From Halomicrobium katesii DSM 19301 (GTDB lineage: Archaea > Halobacteriota > Halobacteria > Halobacteriales > Haloarculaceae), in the NCBI RefSeq assembly GCF_000379085.1, contig NZ_KB905378.1, positions 1,758,327 through 1,822,326 of the forward strand: DNA of 64,000 nucleotides. Reading direction: 5' to 3'. The position numbers and the translations under genes were made by a program. This document shows positions 9,223-17,616 of this stretch, piece after piece. Numbering within the stretch: the stretch's first letter is position 1; each line of letters opens with the position of its first letter. The notes beneath the pieces are model-generated. The model saw nothing but the letters and a program-made list of their open reading frames with translations. It searched no databases and had not been told where the DNA came from.

Positions 9223-9924
9223 TCAGGGACGCCGCGCTTCGAGCACCGGCATCTCCTCGATGCGGTCCTCGTCGAGGGCCGCCCAGTCGATGCCGTCCGG
9301 GCGGTCGTACGGCGTCGCCGTCTCGACGGTCCGTTCGGGCGTCACCACCAGGTCCATCGCCACGTCGTGTTCGTCGACGAGTTCGTGGTCTCGAAGCTGG
9401 CGCTCGTGGACCGTCGTCGCCACGGGCGTCTCGTCGTCGACCAGATCGAGTTCGCGGAGCAGCGCGTATTCGAGGTCGCTGTACCCCTCGCCCTTGCCGA
9501 TCCGCGCACCGCGTTCGCTGACGGCGACGCTCCCCGAAACGATCAGGTCGATCGCGGGCATCTCGTCGGGGCCGACCTGCACGCCCGCCTCGCTGGAGCC
9601 GCTGACGGTCGTGGCGTCGTCGATGTCGTCGACCGCCGCCGGGTCGAGTTCGATGAAACACCGCTCGTCGCGCAACCGCGGGACGGCCATGTAGACGGTC
9701 TTGCCGGCCCGCATCGCCGCCCGCCGGACCGGGAGCTGCGGGGCGTCGGGGTTGGCCTTTAGGGCGTCGGCGTCCGCCCAGACCGCCGTCTCGGCCAGCC
9801 GGTCGGCCGCGGCGTCCGCGTCGGCGAAGTTCGGGATGCGACCGTGGGGCGGGAACGGGAACCGGGCGTCGCCGCTCTCTTCGAGGTCGTCCCACACGCG
9901 CTGGCGTAGCGTCTGCTTGTCCAT
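9223..9924 (-). CDS. 5-formyltetrahydrofolate cyclo-ligase
   Basis: 233 residues. The family is recognised from the N-terminal helix MDKQTLRQRVWDDLEESGDA, the nucleotide-binding RIGKGEGYSDLEYALL motif near residues 145-160 (equivalent to RLGYGGGYYDR of YgfA/MTHFS), and the C-terminal TTVHERQ and MDLVVTPERTVE segments. It converts 5-formyl-THF to 5,10-methenyl-THF with ATP, in the cytoplasm. ATG at 9924 is used because it begins the conserved helix; upstream frame continuation is shadow sequence. It is convergent with UspA (5 nt) and divergent from the transporter fusion at 10012. Confidence 0.85.
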   Translation of the reverse strand: MDKQTLRQRVWDDLEESGDARFPFPPHGRIPNFADADAAADRLAETAVWADADALKANPDAPQLPVRRAAMRAGKTVYMAVPRLRDERCFIELDPAAVDDIDDATTVSGSSEAGVQVGPDEMPAIDLIVSGSVAVSERGARIGKGEGYSDLEYALLRELDLVDDETPVATTVHERQLRDHELVDEHDVAMDLVVTPERTVETATPYDRPDGIDWAALDEDRIEEMPVLEARRP

Positions 9925-10011
9925 ATGGACGGCGACGGACGCTCGCACAAAAGCGCTGGCGTCACGCCGGAAACCAAACGCTTTCCTCGGGGCCGACGGA
10001 GAATCACGACG

Positions 10012-11826
10012 ATGGACGAGCAGGATCCACCAGATCCCGAGGAGAGCGTGAGAGAGGCCGTCGAGCGGTCTCGCAGTGGGGCTCCGGCAGTGGGGCGGGT
10101 CGTTCGCGACCGGTTCTCGACCGACGAGGTGTTCCAGCGCATCGTCGCCGCGGCCGACGAGGAGATCACGTCGGGCAGTCGCGAGCTGTACTTCAGCGGT
10201 CTGGCGGCCGGGTTCGCGATCACGATCACGTTCCTGATGCTGGTGTCGCTGACGGCCTCGACCGGCGGCGACCCGATCCTGAGCACGCTCCTGTACCCGC
10301 TGGGGTTCATCTACATCATCATCGGCGGCTACCAGCTGTACACGGAGAACACGCTGCCGCCCGTCGCGCTGACGCTGGAACGTATCGCCAGCGTGCCAGC
10401 GCTCTTGCGCAACTGGATCGTCGTGCTCGCCGGGAACTTCACCGGCGGCGCGATCGGCGCGATGGCGCTGGCCTGGGGCGGGGTGCTGTCGGCCGACGGG
10501 ACGGCCGCGGCGTTCTCGATCGCACAGAAGGGCATCAAGGCGAGCCAGGGCGAACTGTTCGTGAAAGCCGCGTTCGCCGGGCTGATCGTCGCTGGCGTCG
10601 TCTGGGTCGAGTACGCCTCTCGGGACACGATCTCGCGGATCGCCGTCGTCTACCTCGCCTTCCTCGCGATCCCGCTGGGCGGGCTCTACCACGTCGTGGT
10701 CTCCTTCACCGAGATGGTGTATCTGGTGCTGGTCGGCGATCTCGGGATCGTCGTCGGGATGGTCGAGTTCGTGCTCCCCGTGTTGCTCGGTAACACCGTC
10801 GGCGGCATCCTGCTGGTCACCGTCGTCAACTACTTCCAGACGACCGAGGAGCGCCTGGAGTCGGCCCGTTTCGACGGTGCTAACCGACAGCTCTCCTGGC
10901 GGGAGTGGATCCTGGGCGGTCTCGCGGGGCGGTCGTACGTGCCCCTGATCGACACGAGCGAGCGAGCGGCCGGACACGGCGCTGGCTCCGAGCGGATCCT
11001 GGTCCCGATCTCGAACCCGCGGACCGAGGGGACCCTCGCCGAGCTCGCGTGTGCCTACGCTGCCGGCAAGGAGGCGGCCTACGTGGAGTTCGTCCACATC
11101 GTCCGCCTGCCCGACCGGCTGGCGGGCGGGTACGGCGGCGACCAGACCGACCAGATCGTCGCCGAATCCGACGCACAGATGGGGCGAGTCCGCGAGATCG
11201 CGTCCAGCTACGCGGTCGACTCCGAGACCTCGACGATCGTCTCGCATCGCTCCATCGAGGAGGTGTTCCAGCTCGCAGACCGGAAGGGCGCGGACACGGT
11301 CGTGATGGGCTGGGACGAGGACGCGCTCTGGAAGGCCGGCCGAGCCGAACGCCCGCTCGACGAGCTGACGAGTTCGCTCCCGGCGGACTTCCTGGTGCTT
11401 GCCGATCGCGGATTCGATCCCGAGGAGATCCTGATCCCGGTCGCGGGCAACGAACACTCCGTGCTGAGCGGCGAAGTCGCCAGTGCGCTCGGCCAGACCG
11501 TCGGTTCGGCGATCTCGCTGCTCCGGGTCGCCGACGGGCCGGGCCGGCGGACGGAAAACGAGGAGTTTCTCGCCCAGTGGGCGAAGCACAACGCCCTCGA
11601 ATCGGCAGACCGCATCGTCGACGACAGCGGCGACGTCGAGGGTGCCATCGCGCGGGCCGCACCGGAACACGGCCTCATCATCATCGGGGCGACCAGAGAG
11701 GGGCTCCTCTCGCGGATCGGGAGCGACTCGCTGCACCTCGACGTGCTGTCGGACGTGGACTGCTCGGTGTTGCTCGCCGAGCGAGCGACCGAGCGCGGGC
11801 TGCTCCAGCGGCTGTTCGGGAACTGA
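10012..11826 (+). CDS. Formate/nitrite-type transporter fused to two UspA domains
   Basis: 604 residues. Residues about 45-290 form a six-helix FNT-like membrane domain: ELYFSGLAAGFAITITFLML, then a GNFTGGAIGAMALAWGG loop-helix and the C-terminal GNTVGGILLVTVVNYF typical of the family. A cytoplasmic part follows with two universal-stress-like domains, at about 330-470 (ERILVPISNP...VVMGWDEDALWKAG) and 475-600 (EEILIPVAGNEHS...LIIIGATREGLLSRIGSDS). ATG at 10012 is preferred over the in-frame start at 9925, which lies in the promoter region. The tail probably gates or senses for the channel; the permeant anion (formate, nitrite or other) is not known. Confidence 0.85.
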   Translation: MDEQDPPDPEESVREAVERSRSGAPAVGRVVRDRFSTDEVFQRIVAAADEEITSGSRELYFSGLAAGFAITITFLMLVSLTASTGGDPILSTLLYPLGFIYIIIGGYQLYTENTLPPVALTLERIASVPALLRNWIVVLAGNFTGGAIGAMALAWGGVLSADGTAAAFSIAQKGIKASQGELFVKAAFAGLIVAGVVWVEYASRDTISRIAVVYLAFLAIPLGGLYHVVVSFTEMVYLVLVGDLGIVVGMVEFVLPVLLGNTVGGILLVTVVNYFQTTEERLESARFDGANRQLSWREWILGGLAGRSYVPLIDTSERAAGHGAGSERILVPISNPRTEGTLAELACAYAAGKEAAYVEFVHIVRLPDRLAGGYGGDQTDQIVAESDAQMGRVREIASSYAVDSETSTIVSHRSIEEVFQLADRKGADTVVMGWDEDALWKAGRAERPLDELTSSLPADFLVLADRGFDPEEILIPVAGNEHSVLSGEVASALGQTVGSAISLLRVADGPGRRTENEEFLAQWAKHNALESADRIVDDSGDVEGAIARAAPEHGLIIIGATREGLLSRIGSDSLHLDVLSDVDCSVLLAERATERGLLQRLFGN

Positions 11827-11877
11827 TCGGCGGCGGGAAACGACAGCCCGAAGACGACGGCGGCCCACCGAGCCGTC

Positions 11878-14250
11878 GTGGACGAGACTATCGCGTGGCT
11901 CCGCGAACGACCCTTCTACGAGGGGCAGATCGTCGACCAGCGGACGGTACCGGGACGGGACGCGACCGTCGCCGACCTCGACGTACGCGACCGACTGGCC
12001 GACGCGCTGGCCGAGGACGGCATCGAACAGCTCTACGCCCACCAGGCCGACGCCGTCGGAGCCGTCCGTGACGGCGACAACGTGGTGCTTTCGACCGCGA
12101 CGGCGAGCGGGAAGAGTCTCGCCTACACGGTGCCGGCCTTCGAGCGCGCCCTCGAAGATCGCCGGACCACACTCTACGTCGCCCCCCAGGTCGCGCTGAT
12201 CAACGACCAGACGGAGACGCTCTCGGCGCTGGCGGATCGGCTCGGCTTTGCCTCCGGCGTGTCGGTCGCCCAGTACACCGGCCGCCAGTCCCAGACCGAG
12301 AAAGAGCAGATCCGCGAGCGCCAGCCCACCGTCCTCCTGACGACGCCGGACATGCTCCACTACGGCATCCTGCCCCACGCACACCGCCTCTGGAAGTGGT
12401 TCTTCCAGCGACTCGACACCGTCGTGGTCGACGAGGTCCACAGCTACCGGGGGGTGTTCGGCAGCCACGTCGCACTCGTGTTTCGACGCCTCCAGCGCAT
12501 CGCAGAGCGGTTCGACGCCGATCCGGAGTGGCTCTGTTGCTCGGCGACGATCGGCAACCCCGTCGAGCACGCGGCGACGGTGACCGGCACCGCCCCGTCC
12601 TCGTACCGACTCGTCGACGACGACGCCAGCGCCAGCGGCCCCCGCCACTGGCTGGTGTGGAACCCGCCCGAGTACAGCGGGGACGGCTGGGGGAGCGGCC
12701 GCCGGAAGTCCAGTCACGTCGAGACCAGACGGCTGTTCGTCGAGCTGGTCCAGCGGGGCCTCCAGACGGTGGTGTTCACCGGCTCGCGCCAGACCGCAGA
12801 GCGCTACGCGGCGGACAGCGCCGACGAGTTACGGGACCGGGGAGCCCACGACCTCGCGGACGCCGTCGGGGCCTATCAGGCCGCACTGACCGACGACCGT
12901 CGCCGTCGGCTGGAGCGCGAGCTCAAGTCCGGCGCGCTGCGTGGCGTCTGGAGCACGAACGCGCTGGAACTCGGCGTCGACGTGGGCGGTCTCGACGCCG
13001 TCGTGCTCGATGGCTACCCCGGCACCCGGATGCAGGCCTTCCAGCAGGCGGGCCGGGCCGGACGCGGGCGCGATCCAGCCCTCGTCGTGCTGGTCGGCGG
13101 GGAGGACCAGCTCGACCAGTACGTCGTCGACAACCCCGACACGCTGTTCGAGCACCCGCCCGAGCGGGCGGTGACGAACCCGGAGAACGACCAGCACCTG
13201 CCCGCACACGCCTGCTCGGCCGCCCGCGAGACGTGGCTGAAACCCGACGACGACCGGTACTTCGGCGAGACGTTCCCCGCGCTGGTGGCCGACCTGGAGC
13301 GGGACGGCCGCCTCGCGCGTCGGACGACTGCGGAGGGGACCCGCTGGGTGTACGGCGGCGAGGGCAGTCCACAGCACGAGACGAGTCTCCGGACCGTCGA
13401 CGACCAGTCGATCCAGCTGCGCCACGGCGAGGACACGATCGCGACGCTACCCCTCGGCGACGCGCTGCGAGACGCACACCCCGGCGCGATCTACCACCAC
13501 CAGGGGACGACCTACGAGGTGACCGACCTCGACCTCGATCACGGCATCGCCGAACTCGACCGGACGTGGGCCGACTACTTCACCCGCGTGCGCCACGAGA
13601 AGGAGATCACCGTCGAGGCCGACCTCCGAGCGGACACGCTCGACGCCCGGCCCGACGTGCCCGTGCGCTTTGCGGACGTGACCGTGCGCAAGCAGATCAC
13701 CGGCTACGAGCGCTGCGACGGCCAGAACGGCGAGGTGATCGGGCGGCGCAGCCTCGATCTCCCCGAGACAACCCTCAGGACCAAAGCGCTGTATTTCACC
13801 GTCCCCGCGGATCTAGAGCGAGCGATGCTTGGCGAGGCGGTCCCGGCGACCGACGACGGGACGGCGGACGGCCGCGACCGTCCGCCCGCCCCCGACGATT
13901 CCGGCGACTTCCCCGGCGGCATCCACGCCGCCGAACACGCCGCGATCTCGATGCTCCCCTTCGAGTATCTCTGTGACCGCCGCGACGTTGGCGGGCTCTC
14001 GACGCCGCGACACCCCCACACCGACGAGCCCACGATCTTCGTGTACGACGGCCACCCCGGCGGCGTCGGCATCGTCCGGAGCGCCTACGACGACGTCGAG
14101 GGGCTGCTGGCGACGACGCTCTCGATGCTGCGGTCCTGTGACTGTGCCGACGGCTGCCCGGCCTGCGTGCAGTCGCCCCACTGTGGCAACGCCAACGACC
14201 CGCTGGACAAGGGGCTGGCGACGTACCTGCTGGACGGGCTGACGGAGTGA
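11878..14250 (+). CDS. DEAD/DEAH-box helicase of the MrfA/Hrq1 type with C-terminal Cys cluster
   Basis: 790 residues, GTG start. The RecA1 domain has Walker A TATASGKS (residues 73-80), the DEVH box (185-188) and the motif III-like SATIGNP. RecA2 has STNALELGVDVGGLDAVVLDGYPGT and QQAGRAGRG. The C-terminal half is the DUF1998-type domain and ends with a five-Cys segment, CDCADGCPACVQSPHC (Cys754-769), as in MrfA/YprA helicases of mitomycin-damage repair. It is likely a 3'-5' DNA helicase in repair. It follows the transporter by 51 nt and is convergent with the regulator at 14273. Confidence 0.9.
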   Translation: MDETIAWLRERPFYEGQIVDQRTVPGRDATVADLDVRDRLADALAEDGIEQLYAHQADAVGAVRDGDNVVLSTATASGKSLAYTVPAFERALEDRRTTLYVAPQVALINDQTETLSALADRLGFASGVSVAQYTGRQSQTEKEQIRERQPTVLLTTPDMLHYGILPHAHRLWKWFFQRLDTVVVDEVHSYRGVFGSHVALVFRRLQRIAERFDADPEWLCCSATIGNPVEHAATVTGTAPSSYRLVDDDASASGPRHWLVWNPPEYSGDGWGSGRRKSSHVETRRLFVELVQRGLQTVVFTGSRQTAERYAADSADELRDRGAHDLADAVGAYQAALTDDRRRRLERELKSGALRGVWSTNALELGVDVGGLDAVVLDGYPGTRMQAFQQAGRAGRGRDPALVVLVGGEDQLDQYVVDNPDTLFEHPPERAVTNPENDQHLPAHACSAARETWLKPDDDRYFGETFPALVADLERDGRLARRTTAEGTRWVYGGEGSPQHETSLRTVDDQSIQLRHGEDTIATLPLGDALRDAHPGAIYHHQGTTYEVTDLDLDHGIAELDRTWADYFTRVRHEKEITVEADLRADTLDARPDVPVRFADVTVRKQITGYERCDGQNGEVIGRRSLDLPETTLRTKALYFTVPADLERAMLGEAVPATDDGTADGRDRPPAPDDSGDFPGGIHAAEHAAISMLPFEYLCDRRDVGGLSTPRHPHTDEPTIFVYDGHPGGVGIVRSAYDDVEGLLATTLSMLRSCDCADGCPACVQSPHCGNANDPLDKGLATYLLDGLTE

Positions 14251-14272
14251 TCGCGTTCGGGCCAGAGCGGTG

Positions 14273-14902
14273 TCAGCCCAGTTCCTCGACGAACTCCTTG
14301 ACGATCTTCTCCTCGGCGCGGTGGAGCGTCTCGCTGCAGGTCGACTTGGCGATGCCGACTGCCGAGGCGAGTTCGGTCAGCGAACAGTCTCGCGGCGTGT
14401 CGTAGTAGCCGTTCTCGACGGCGGCCCGGATCAACTCCAGTTGGCTCCCCGTGAGCAGCTGCTCGGTCTCGACGTGCTGGCTGACCCGCTCGACGTGGAA
14501 CGGAATGCCGAACTCTTCGAGTTGCTGGCCCAGCGCGGACAGTCGCTCCTGTGGCGCGGTGATCTCCCAGCGGGCCTCGCCGTCGCTGAGTCTGAACGGC
14601 ATCTCCAGTGGGATACCGGAGCCCTGCACCGGGACCAACAGGAGCGGATCGCTGGTCTCGAACTGGACCAGCGCCGTGTCCTCCCAGCGCTGGAGAATCT
14701 CCAGGCTGGTGACGGCCTCGCGCTCGTCCATCTGGCCGAGGACGGCGACCAGTTCGTCGGCGGTGATCTCCGTGAGCCCGACGCCCGACTCCTCGCCGGG
14801 GACCGCCGCCAGGATGCGAAACTCCGCGTCCGGAAACGACCGCGAGAGCGAACCGATCCACACCTCCTCTGGAATCGTCAGCGTCAGTTCGGCTCGTGGC
14901 AT
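14273..14902 (-). CDS. Bat-type (HTH_10) transcriptional regulator
   Basis: 209 residues. The C-terminal 55 residues are an HTH_10 domain: LTGSQLELIRAAVENGYYDTP, then SLTELASAVGIAKSTCSETLHRAEEKIV. The N-terminal 140 residues form an unassigned sensor region with the start MPRAELTLTIPEEVW. Short palindromes (CGAATATGTTCG at 14908 and CCGAACATGTTCGG at 14941) lie directly upstream, and half of the second recurs before the CGCGG peptide gene. This suggests autoregulation and control of that cassette. ATG at 14902 is the first in frame after those sites. Targets are inferred. Confidence 0.82.
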   Translation of the reverse strand: MPRAELTLTIPEEVWIGSLSRSFPDAEFRILAAVPGEESGVGLTEITADELVAVLGQMDEREAVTSLEILQRWEDTALVQFETSDPLLLVPVQGSGIPLEMPFRLSDGEARWEITAPQERLSALGQQLEEFGIPFHVERVSQHVETEQLLTGSQLELIRAAVENGYYDTPRDCSLTELASAVGIAKSTCSETLHRAEEKIVKEFVEELG

Positions 14903-14907
14903 GTGTG

Positions 14908-14954
14908 CGAATATGTTCGTCCGGGGCGACGGCTCCTGTCCCGAACATGTTCGG
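14908..14954. promoter_or_regulatory. Paired palindromes upstream of the Bat-type regulator
   Basis: CGAATATGTTCG (14908-14919) and the perfect 14-bp palindrome CCGAACATGTTCGG (14941-14954) share CGAAyATGTTCG. The right half, ACATGTTCGG, is found again at 15510-15519, about 40 nt before the CGCGG peptide gene. They probably bind the regulator encoded next to them. Haloarchaeal NarO-type regulators are described with CGAAC-N4-GTTCG sites; the spacing here is N2. Confidence 0.5.
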
Positions 14955-15061
14955 TAACAGCCGCGACGCCGAAAACCCTTCGGGAGAGAACCGCGCTGTC
15001 GGGAGCGGCCTCGCCCAGCGACCGCAGAAGCCTTAAGCGGACGGGCGACGCGCCAGCACTC

Positions 15062-15478
15062 ATGCAAGAAGTAACGGTGACGCGGGATTTGCCGGCCGCG
15101 CCCGAGGCGGTCCGCTCGCTGGTCGAAGAGACCGAGTCGTTCATGAGCGCCGCCGGGTTCGACGCCGTCCGCGTGGAGGGCGAGACCATCCGGATCCAGA
15201 ACCGCGTGGGGCTGTTCGACGTCGAGCTCATCGCCGGCATGGTCAAGGACGACGACGCCGTGCTCGCCTACGAACAGGAAGAGGGGATCTTCGAGGACAT
15301 GCACACGGCCTACCACCTCGAAGCGACCGACGACGGCACGACGATCTCGGCGACGACCACCTTCGAGGCTGTCGACCTGCCGATCGTCGGCCAGGTGCTG
15401 GACGCGACCGTCGTCAAGCGCCAGCGCAGCTCCGAGTTGAACGCGCAGTTCGACTGGCTCGAAGCGGAGCTCTCGTAG
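15062..15478 (+). CDS. SRPBCC (polyketide cyclase/START-like) family protein
   Basis: 138 residues. MQEVTVTRDLPAAPEAVRSLV at the N-terminus and the alternating strands ending TTFEAVDLPIVGQVLDATVVKRQRS are typical of SRPBCC helix-grip proteins, which enclose a hydrophobic ligand. No catalytic residue can be assigned. It lies between the Bat-type regulator and the RiPP cassette on the same strand as the cassette, 79 nt upstream of it. Function is unknown. Confidence 0.72.
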   Translation: MQEVTVTRDLPAAPEAVRSLVEETESFMSAAGFDAVRVEGETIRIQNRVGLFDVELIAGMVKDDDAVLAYEQEEGIFEDMHTAYHLEATDDGTTISATTTFEAVDLPIVGQVLDATVVKRQRSSELNAQFDWLEAELS

Positions 15479-15509
15479 TCCGGTTCTCGCCCCCTGAAAA
15501 ATCCCCCTC

Positions 15510-15519
15510 ACATGTTCGG
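15510..15519. promoter_or_regulatory. Half-palindrome before the CGCGG peptide gene
   Basis: ACATGTTCGG, identical to the right ten bases of the 14941 palindrome, lies 38 nt before the precursor start codon and just after an A-rich stretch (CTGAAAAATC, 15495-15504) that may be the TATA region. It may let the Bat-type regulator control the cassette. Confidence 0.4.
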
Positions 15520-15556
15520 GACGGTACAGTCGGTCGTGGCGCTCGGAGGTGTTCGT

Positions 15557-15853
15557 ATGAGCGTCTCACACGACGACGTCGAGCCCGTGACCGACCACGT
15601 CCACGAGAACTCCTGGTCGGTGAACCTCGAACAGCCAGCCCACGGCGACGACCGCGACCTCGTCGTGGCCCAGGCGATCGACGCGATCGAACACACCGCC
15701 TCGGGCAACCACGTCAACCTCGTCACGCACGGCGAGCACGGCCACCCGGAGACGTACCTCTACGACGCCCTCGAAGCGCGCGGGGACGTGACCTACGACT
15801 ACGTCGAACAGTGTGGCTGTGGCGGCCACGTGGTCCGCGTCCAGGTGCAATGA
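15557..15853 (+). CDS. CGCGG-family putative radical-SAM-modified RiPP precursor
   Basis: 98 residues, His- and Asp-rich, with the C-terminal motif YVEQCGCGGHVVRV (CGCGG at residues 86-90). This matches my recollection of the haloarchaeal 'CGCGG family rSAM-modified RiPP' group. The stop overlaps the start of the downstream radical SAM/SPASM gene (ATGA), as expected for a precursor/maturase pair. The leader would be the first 80 residues, and the Cys/Gly core would be the modification site. It is long for a RiPP precursor, so a modified protein rather than a short peptide may be the product. No protease or exporter gene is adjacent. Chemistry and function are unknown. Confidence 0.72.
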   Translation: MSVSHDDVEPVTDHVHENSWSVNLEQPAHGDDRDLVVAQAIDAIEHTASGNHVNLVTHGEHGHPETYLYDALEARGDVTYDYVEQCGCGGHVVRVQVQ

Positions 15854-16944
15854 GGGGCGTCGACGTCGAGGAACGGCCGCTGGTGCTGATCTGGGAGCTG
15901 ACACAGGCCTGTGGGCTGACCTGCAAGCACTGCCGGGCCGACGCCCAGCCCGAGCGCCATCCCGACGAGCTCACGACCGTCGAGGGCAAGCGGTTGCTCG
16001 ATCAGGCCGCCGACTTCGGCGACGGCCAGCTGGTCGTGCTCTCGGGGGGCGACCCGCTCGTGCGCGACGACGTGACCGAACTCGTCGCGTACGGGACCCG
16101 GCAGGGACTGGGAATGACACTGACCCCCAGCGGCACCGAGTCGCTGACCCCGGAGCGCATCGAAGCCCTGCAGGACGCCGGGCTCCGCCGGATGGCCCTC
16201 TCTCTGGACGGCGGCGACGCCGACTCCCACGACGCCTTCCGCGGCGAATCCGGGAGCTTCGAGGCGACGCTCGCGGCCGCCGAGGCCGCCCGTGAGACCG
16301 ACCTCCCCTTGCAGATCAACACGACGGTGTGTGCCGAGACGATCGACCAGCTGCCGGCGATCCGGGAACTCGTGGCCGACCTCGGTGCGGTCATGTGGTC
16401 GGTGTTCTTCCTCGTCCCGGTCGGTCGGGGTCGGGTGCTGACCCAGATCGGCCCCGACCGGGCCGAGCGACTGATGGCGTGGCTCCACGAGGTCTCCGAG
16501 TCGGAGCCGTTCGGCCTCAAGACGACGGAAGCACCCCACTACCGACGGGTGACCATCGAGCGAGAGCGCGACGGAGCGGCCGGAGAGAACGACGGGCTCC
16601 AGCGTCGCACCGGCATCCGCGCGGGCCAGGGCTTTGCCTTCGTCAGTCACACCGGCGAGATGTACCCCTCGGGGTTCCTCCCGGAGTCGGCCGGCAACGT
16701 CCGCTCGCAGAGCGTCGTCGATCTGTATCGAGAGTCGGCGCTGTTTCAGCGCCTCCGTGACGACAGTGCCCTGGAAGGCAAATGCGGTGCCTGCCCCTAC
16801 CGCGGGGTCTGTGGCGGGAGCCGTTCGCGGGCGTACGCGGCGACCGGCGACCCGATGGGCAGCGATCCGCTGTGTTCGTTCGTGCCCGACGAGTACGACG
16901 GTCCGCTCCCCGCGACCCACGAGGAGCGCGTTCCCACAGACTGA
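15850..16944 (+). CDS. Radical SAM/SPASM maturase (TIGR04053-like)
   Basis: 364 residues. The N-terminal radical SAM motif is QACGLTCKHC (Cys21, Cys25, Cys28), followed by VLSGGDPL (SAM-binding GGE-type motif) and TLTPSGTESL. The C-terminal SPASM region carries KCGACPYRGVCGG and a further Cys in GSDPLCSF, which would hold auxiliary [4Fe-4S] clusters. Enzymes of this architecture act on peptides (thioether, C-C or decarboxylation chemistry) or take part in heme modification. The start overlaps the stop of the CGCGG precursor by 4 nt, so the pair is translationally coupled and that protein is the likely substrate. ATG at 15850 is chosen over the longer frame because of this overlap. Confidence 0.85.
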   Translation: MRGVDVEERPLVLIWELTQACGLTCKHCRADAQPERHPDELTTVEGKRLLDQAADFGDGQLVVLSGGDPLVRDDVTELVAYGTRQGLGMTLTPSGTESLTPERIEALQDAGLRRMALSLDGGDADSHDAFRGESGSFEATLAAAEAARETDLPLQINTTVCAETIDQLPAIRELVADLGAVMWSVFFLVPVGRGRVLTQIGPDRAERLMAWLHEVSESEPFGLKTTEAPHYRRVTIERERDGAAGENDGLQRRTGIRAGQGFAFVSHTGEMYPSGFLPESAGNVRSQSVVDLYRESALFQRLRDDSALEGKCGACPYRGVCGGSRSRAYAATGDPMGSDPLCSFVPDEYDGPLPATHEERVPTD

Positions 16945-16989
16945 GAACACGCGTTTCCCGTTTTACTGTGTGCCAGATAAGCAACTGCC

Positions 16990-17616
16990 ATGTCCGAGGG
17001 ACTTCGCGTCGAGCTGGCGATCGACTCGCCCGAGGCCTGCCCCGTCGCCGACGCCTCCGAGCGGGTCGACGGGTCGGTCACGAACGTCACGCGTTCGACC
17101 GGCGGCGAAGCAGTCGTCGAAGAGTTCTCCGCGCCCGCCGGAACCGACGTGGGCGAGGCCGTCGAACCGCTCTTCGAGGACGGGTCGGAGGCGCGCTATC
17201 GCTTCCGGCGCGATCCCGACCAGGACTGTTTCTGTGACGCCGTCGAGACGTTCGACTGTGCGGTCAGCGACATCCAGGCGGAGGACGGGCAGGTCATCGC
17301 CACGGCCCACGTCGACGACGCGGCCCAGGTGCGTGCAGTCGTCGAGGAACTCCGGGACGCGTTCGGCGACGTGGCCCTGCGCTCGCTGCACCAGCACGGC
17401 GAGGGGACGTTGGGGGACGCCGTCGTCGTCGACCGCGGACAGCTGACCGATCGACAGCGCGAAGTGCTGGAAACCGCCCACGAGATGGGCTATTTCGACT
17501 ATCCGAAAGGCGCGAACGCCGGTGAGGTCGCCGAGGCGCTCGACATCTCCGTCTCGACGCTGGCCGAGCACCTCGCGGCCGCCCAGACCAAACTGCTCGA
17601 CGACGTACTGCCCTAG
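16990..17616 (+). CDS. Cys-containing Bat-type (HTH_10) regulator, DmsR/NarO-like
   Basis: 208 residues. The C-terminal HTH_10 domain is LTDRQREVLETAHEMGYFDYP, then NAGEVAEALDISVSTLAEHLAAAQTKLL. The N-terminal half has four cysteines: Cys17 (EACPVAD) and a CxCx7C group DCFCDAVETFDC (Cys80, 82, 90). The same CxCx7C arrangement occurs in the regulator beside the DMSO reductase operon (50185-50847), so a redox or metal (Fe-S) sensor is likely. It lies 45 nt after the radical SAM gene and may be in the same transcript or have its own promoter. Targets are unknown. Confidence 0.82.
   Translation: MSEGLRVELAIDSPEACPVADASERVDGSVTNVTRSTGGEAVVEEFSAPAGTDVGEAVEPLFEDGSEARYRFRRDPDQDCFCDAVETFDCAVSDIQAEDGQVIATAHVDDAAQVRAVVEELRDAFGDVALRSLHQHGEGTLGDAVVVDRGQLTDRQREVLETAHEMGYFDYPKGANAGEVAEALDISVSTLAEHLAAAQTKLLDDVLP

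Noticed and set aside
9223..12717. Very long minus-strand open frame (1164 codons) covering the transporter and helicase
   Set aside because: Only its last 233 codons, from 9924, encode a recognisable protein (cyclo-ligase). The rest is antisense to two well-supported genes and an artefact of high G+C.
14908..14954. Assignment of palindromes as NarO sites
   Set aside because: The known NarO motif has a 4-nt spacer (CGAAC-N4-GTTCG) and these have N2. Only similarity is noted, not identity.
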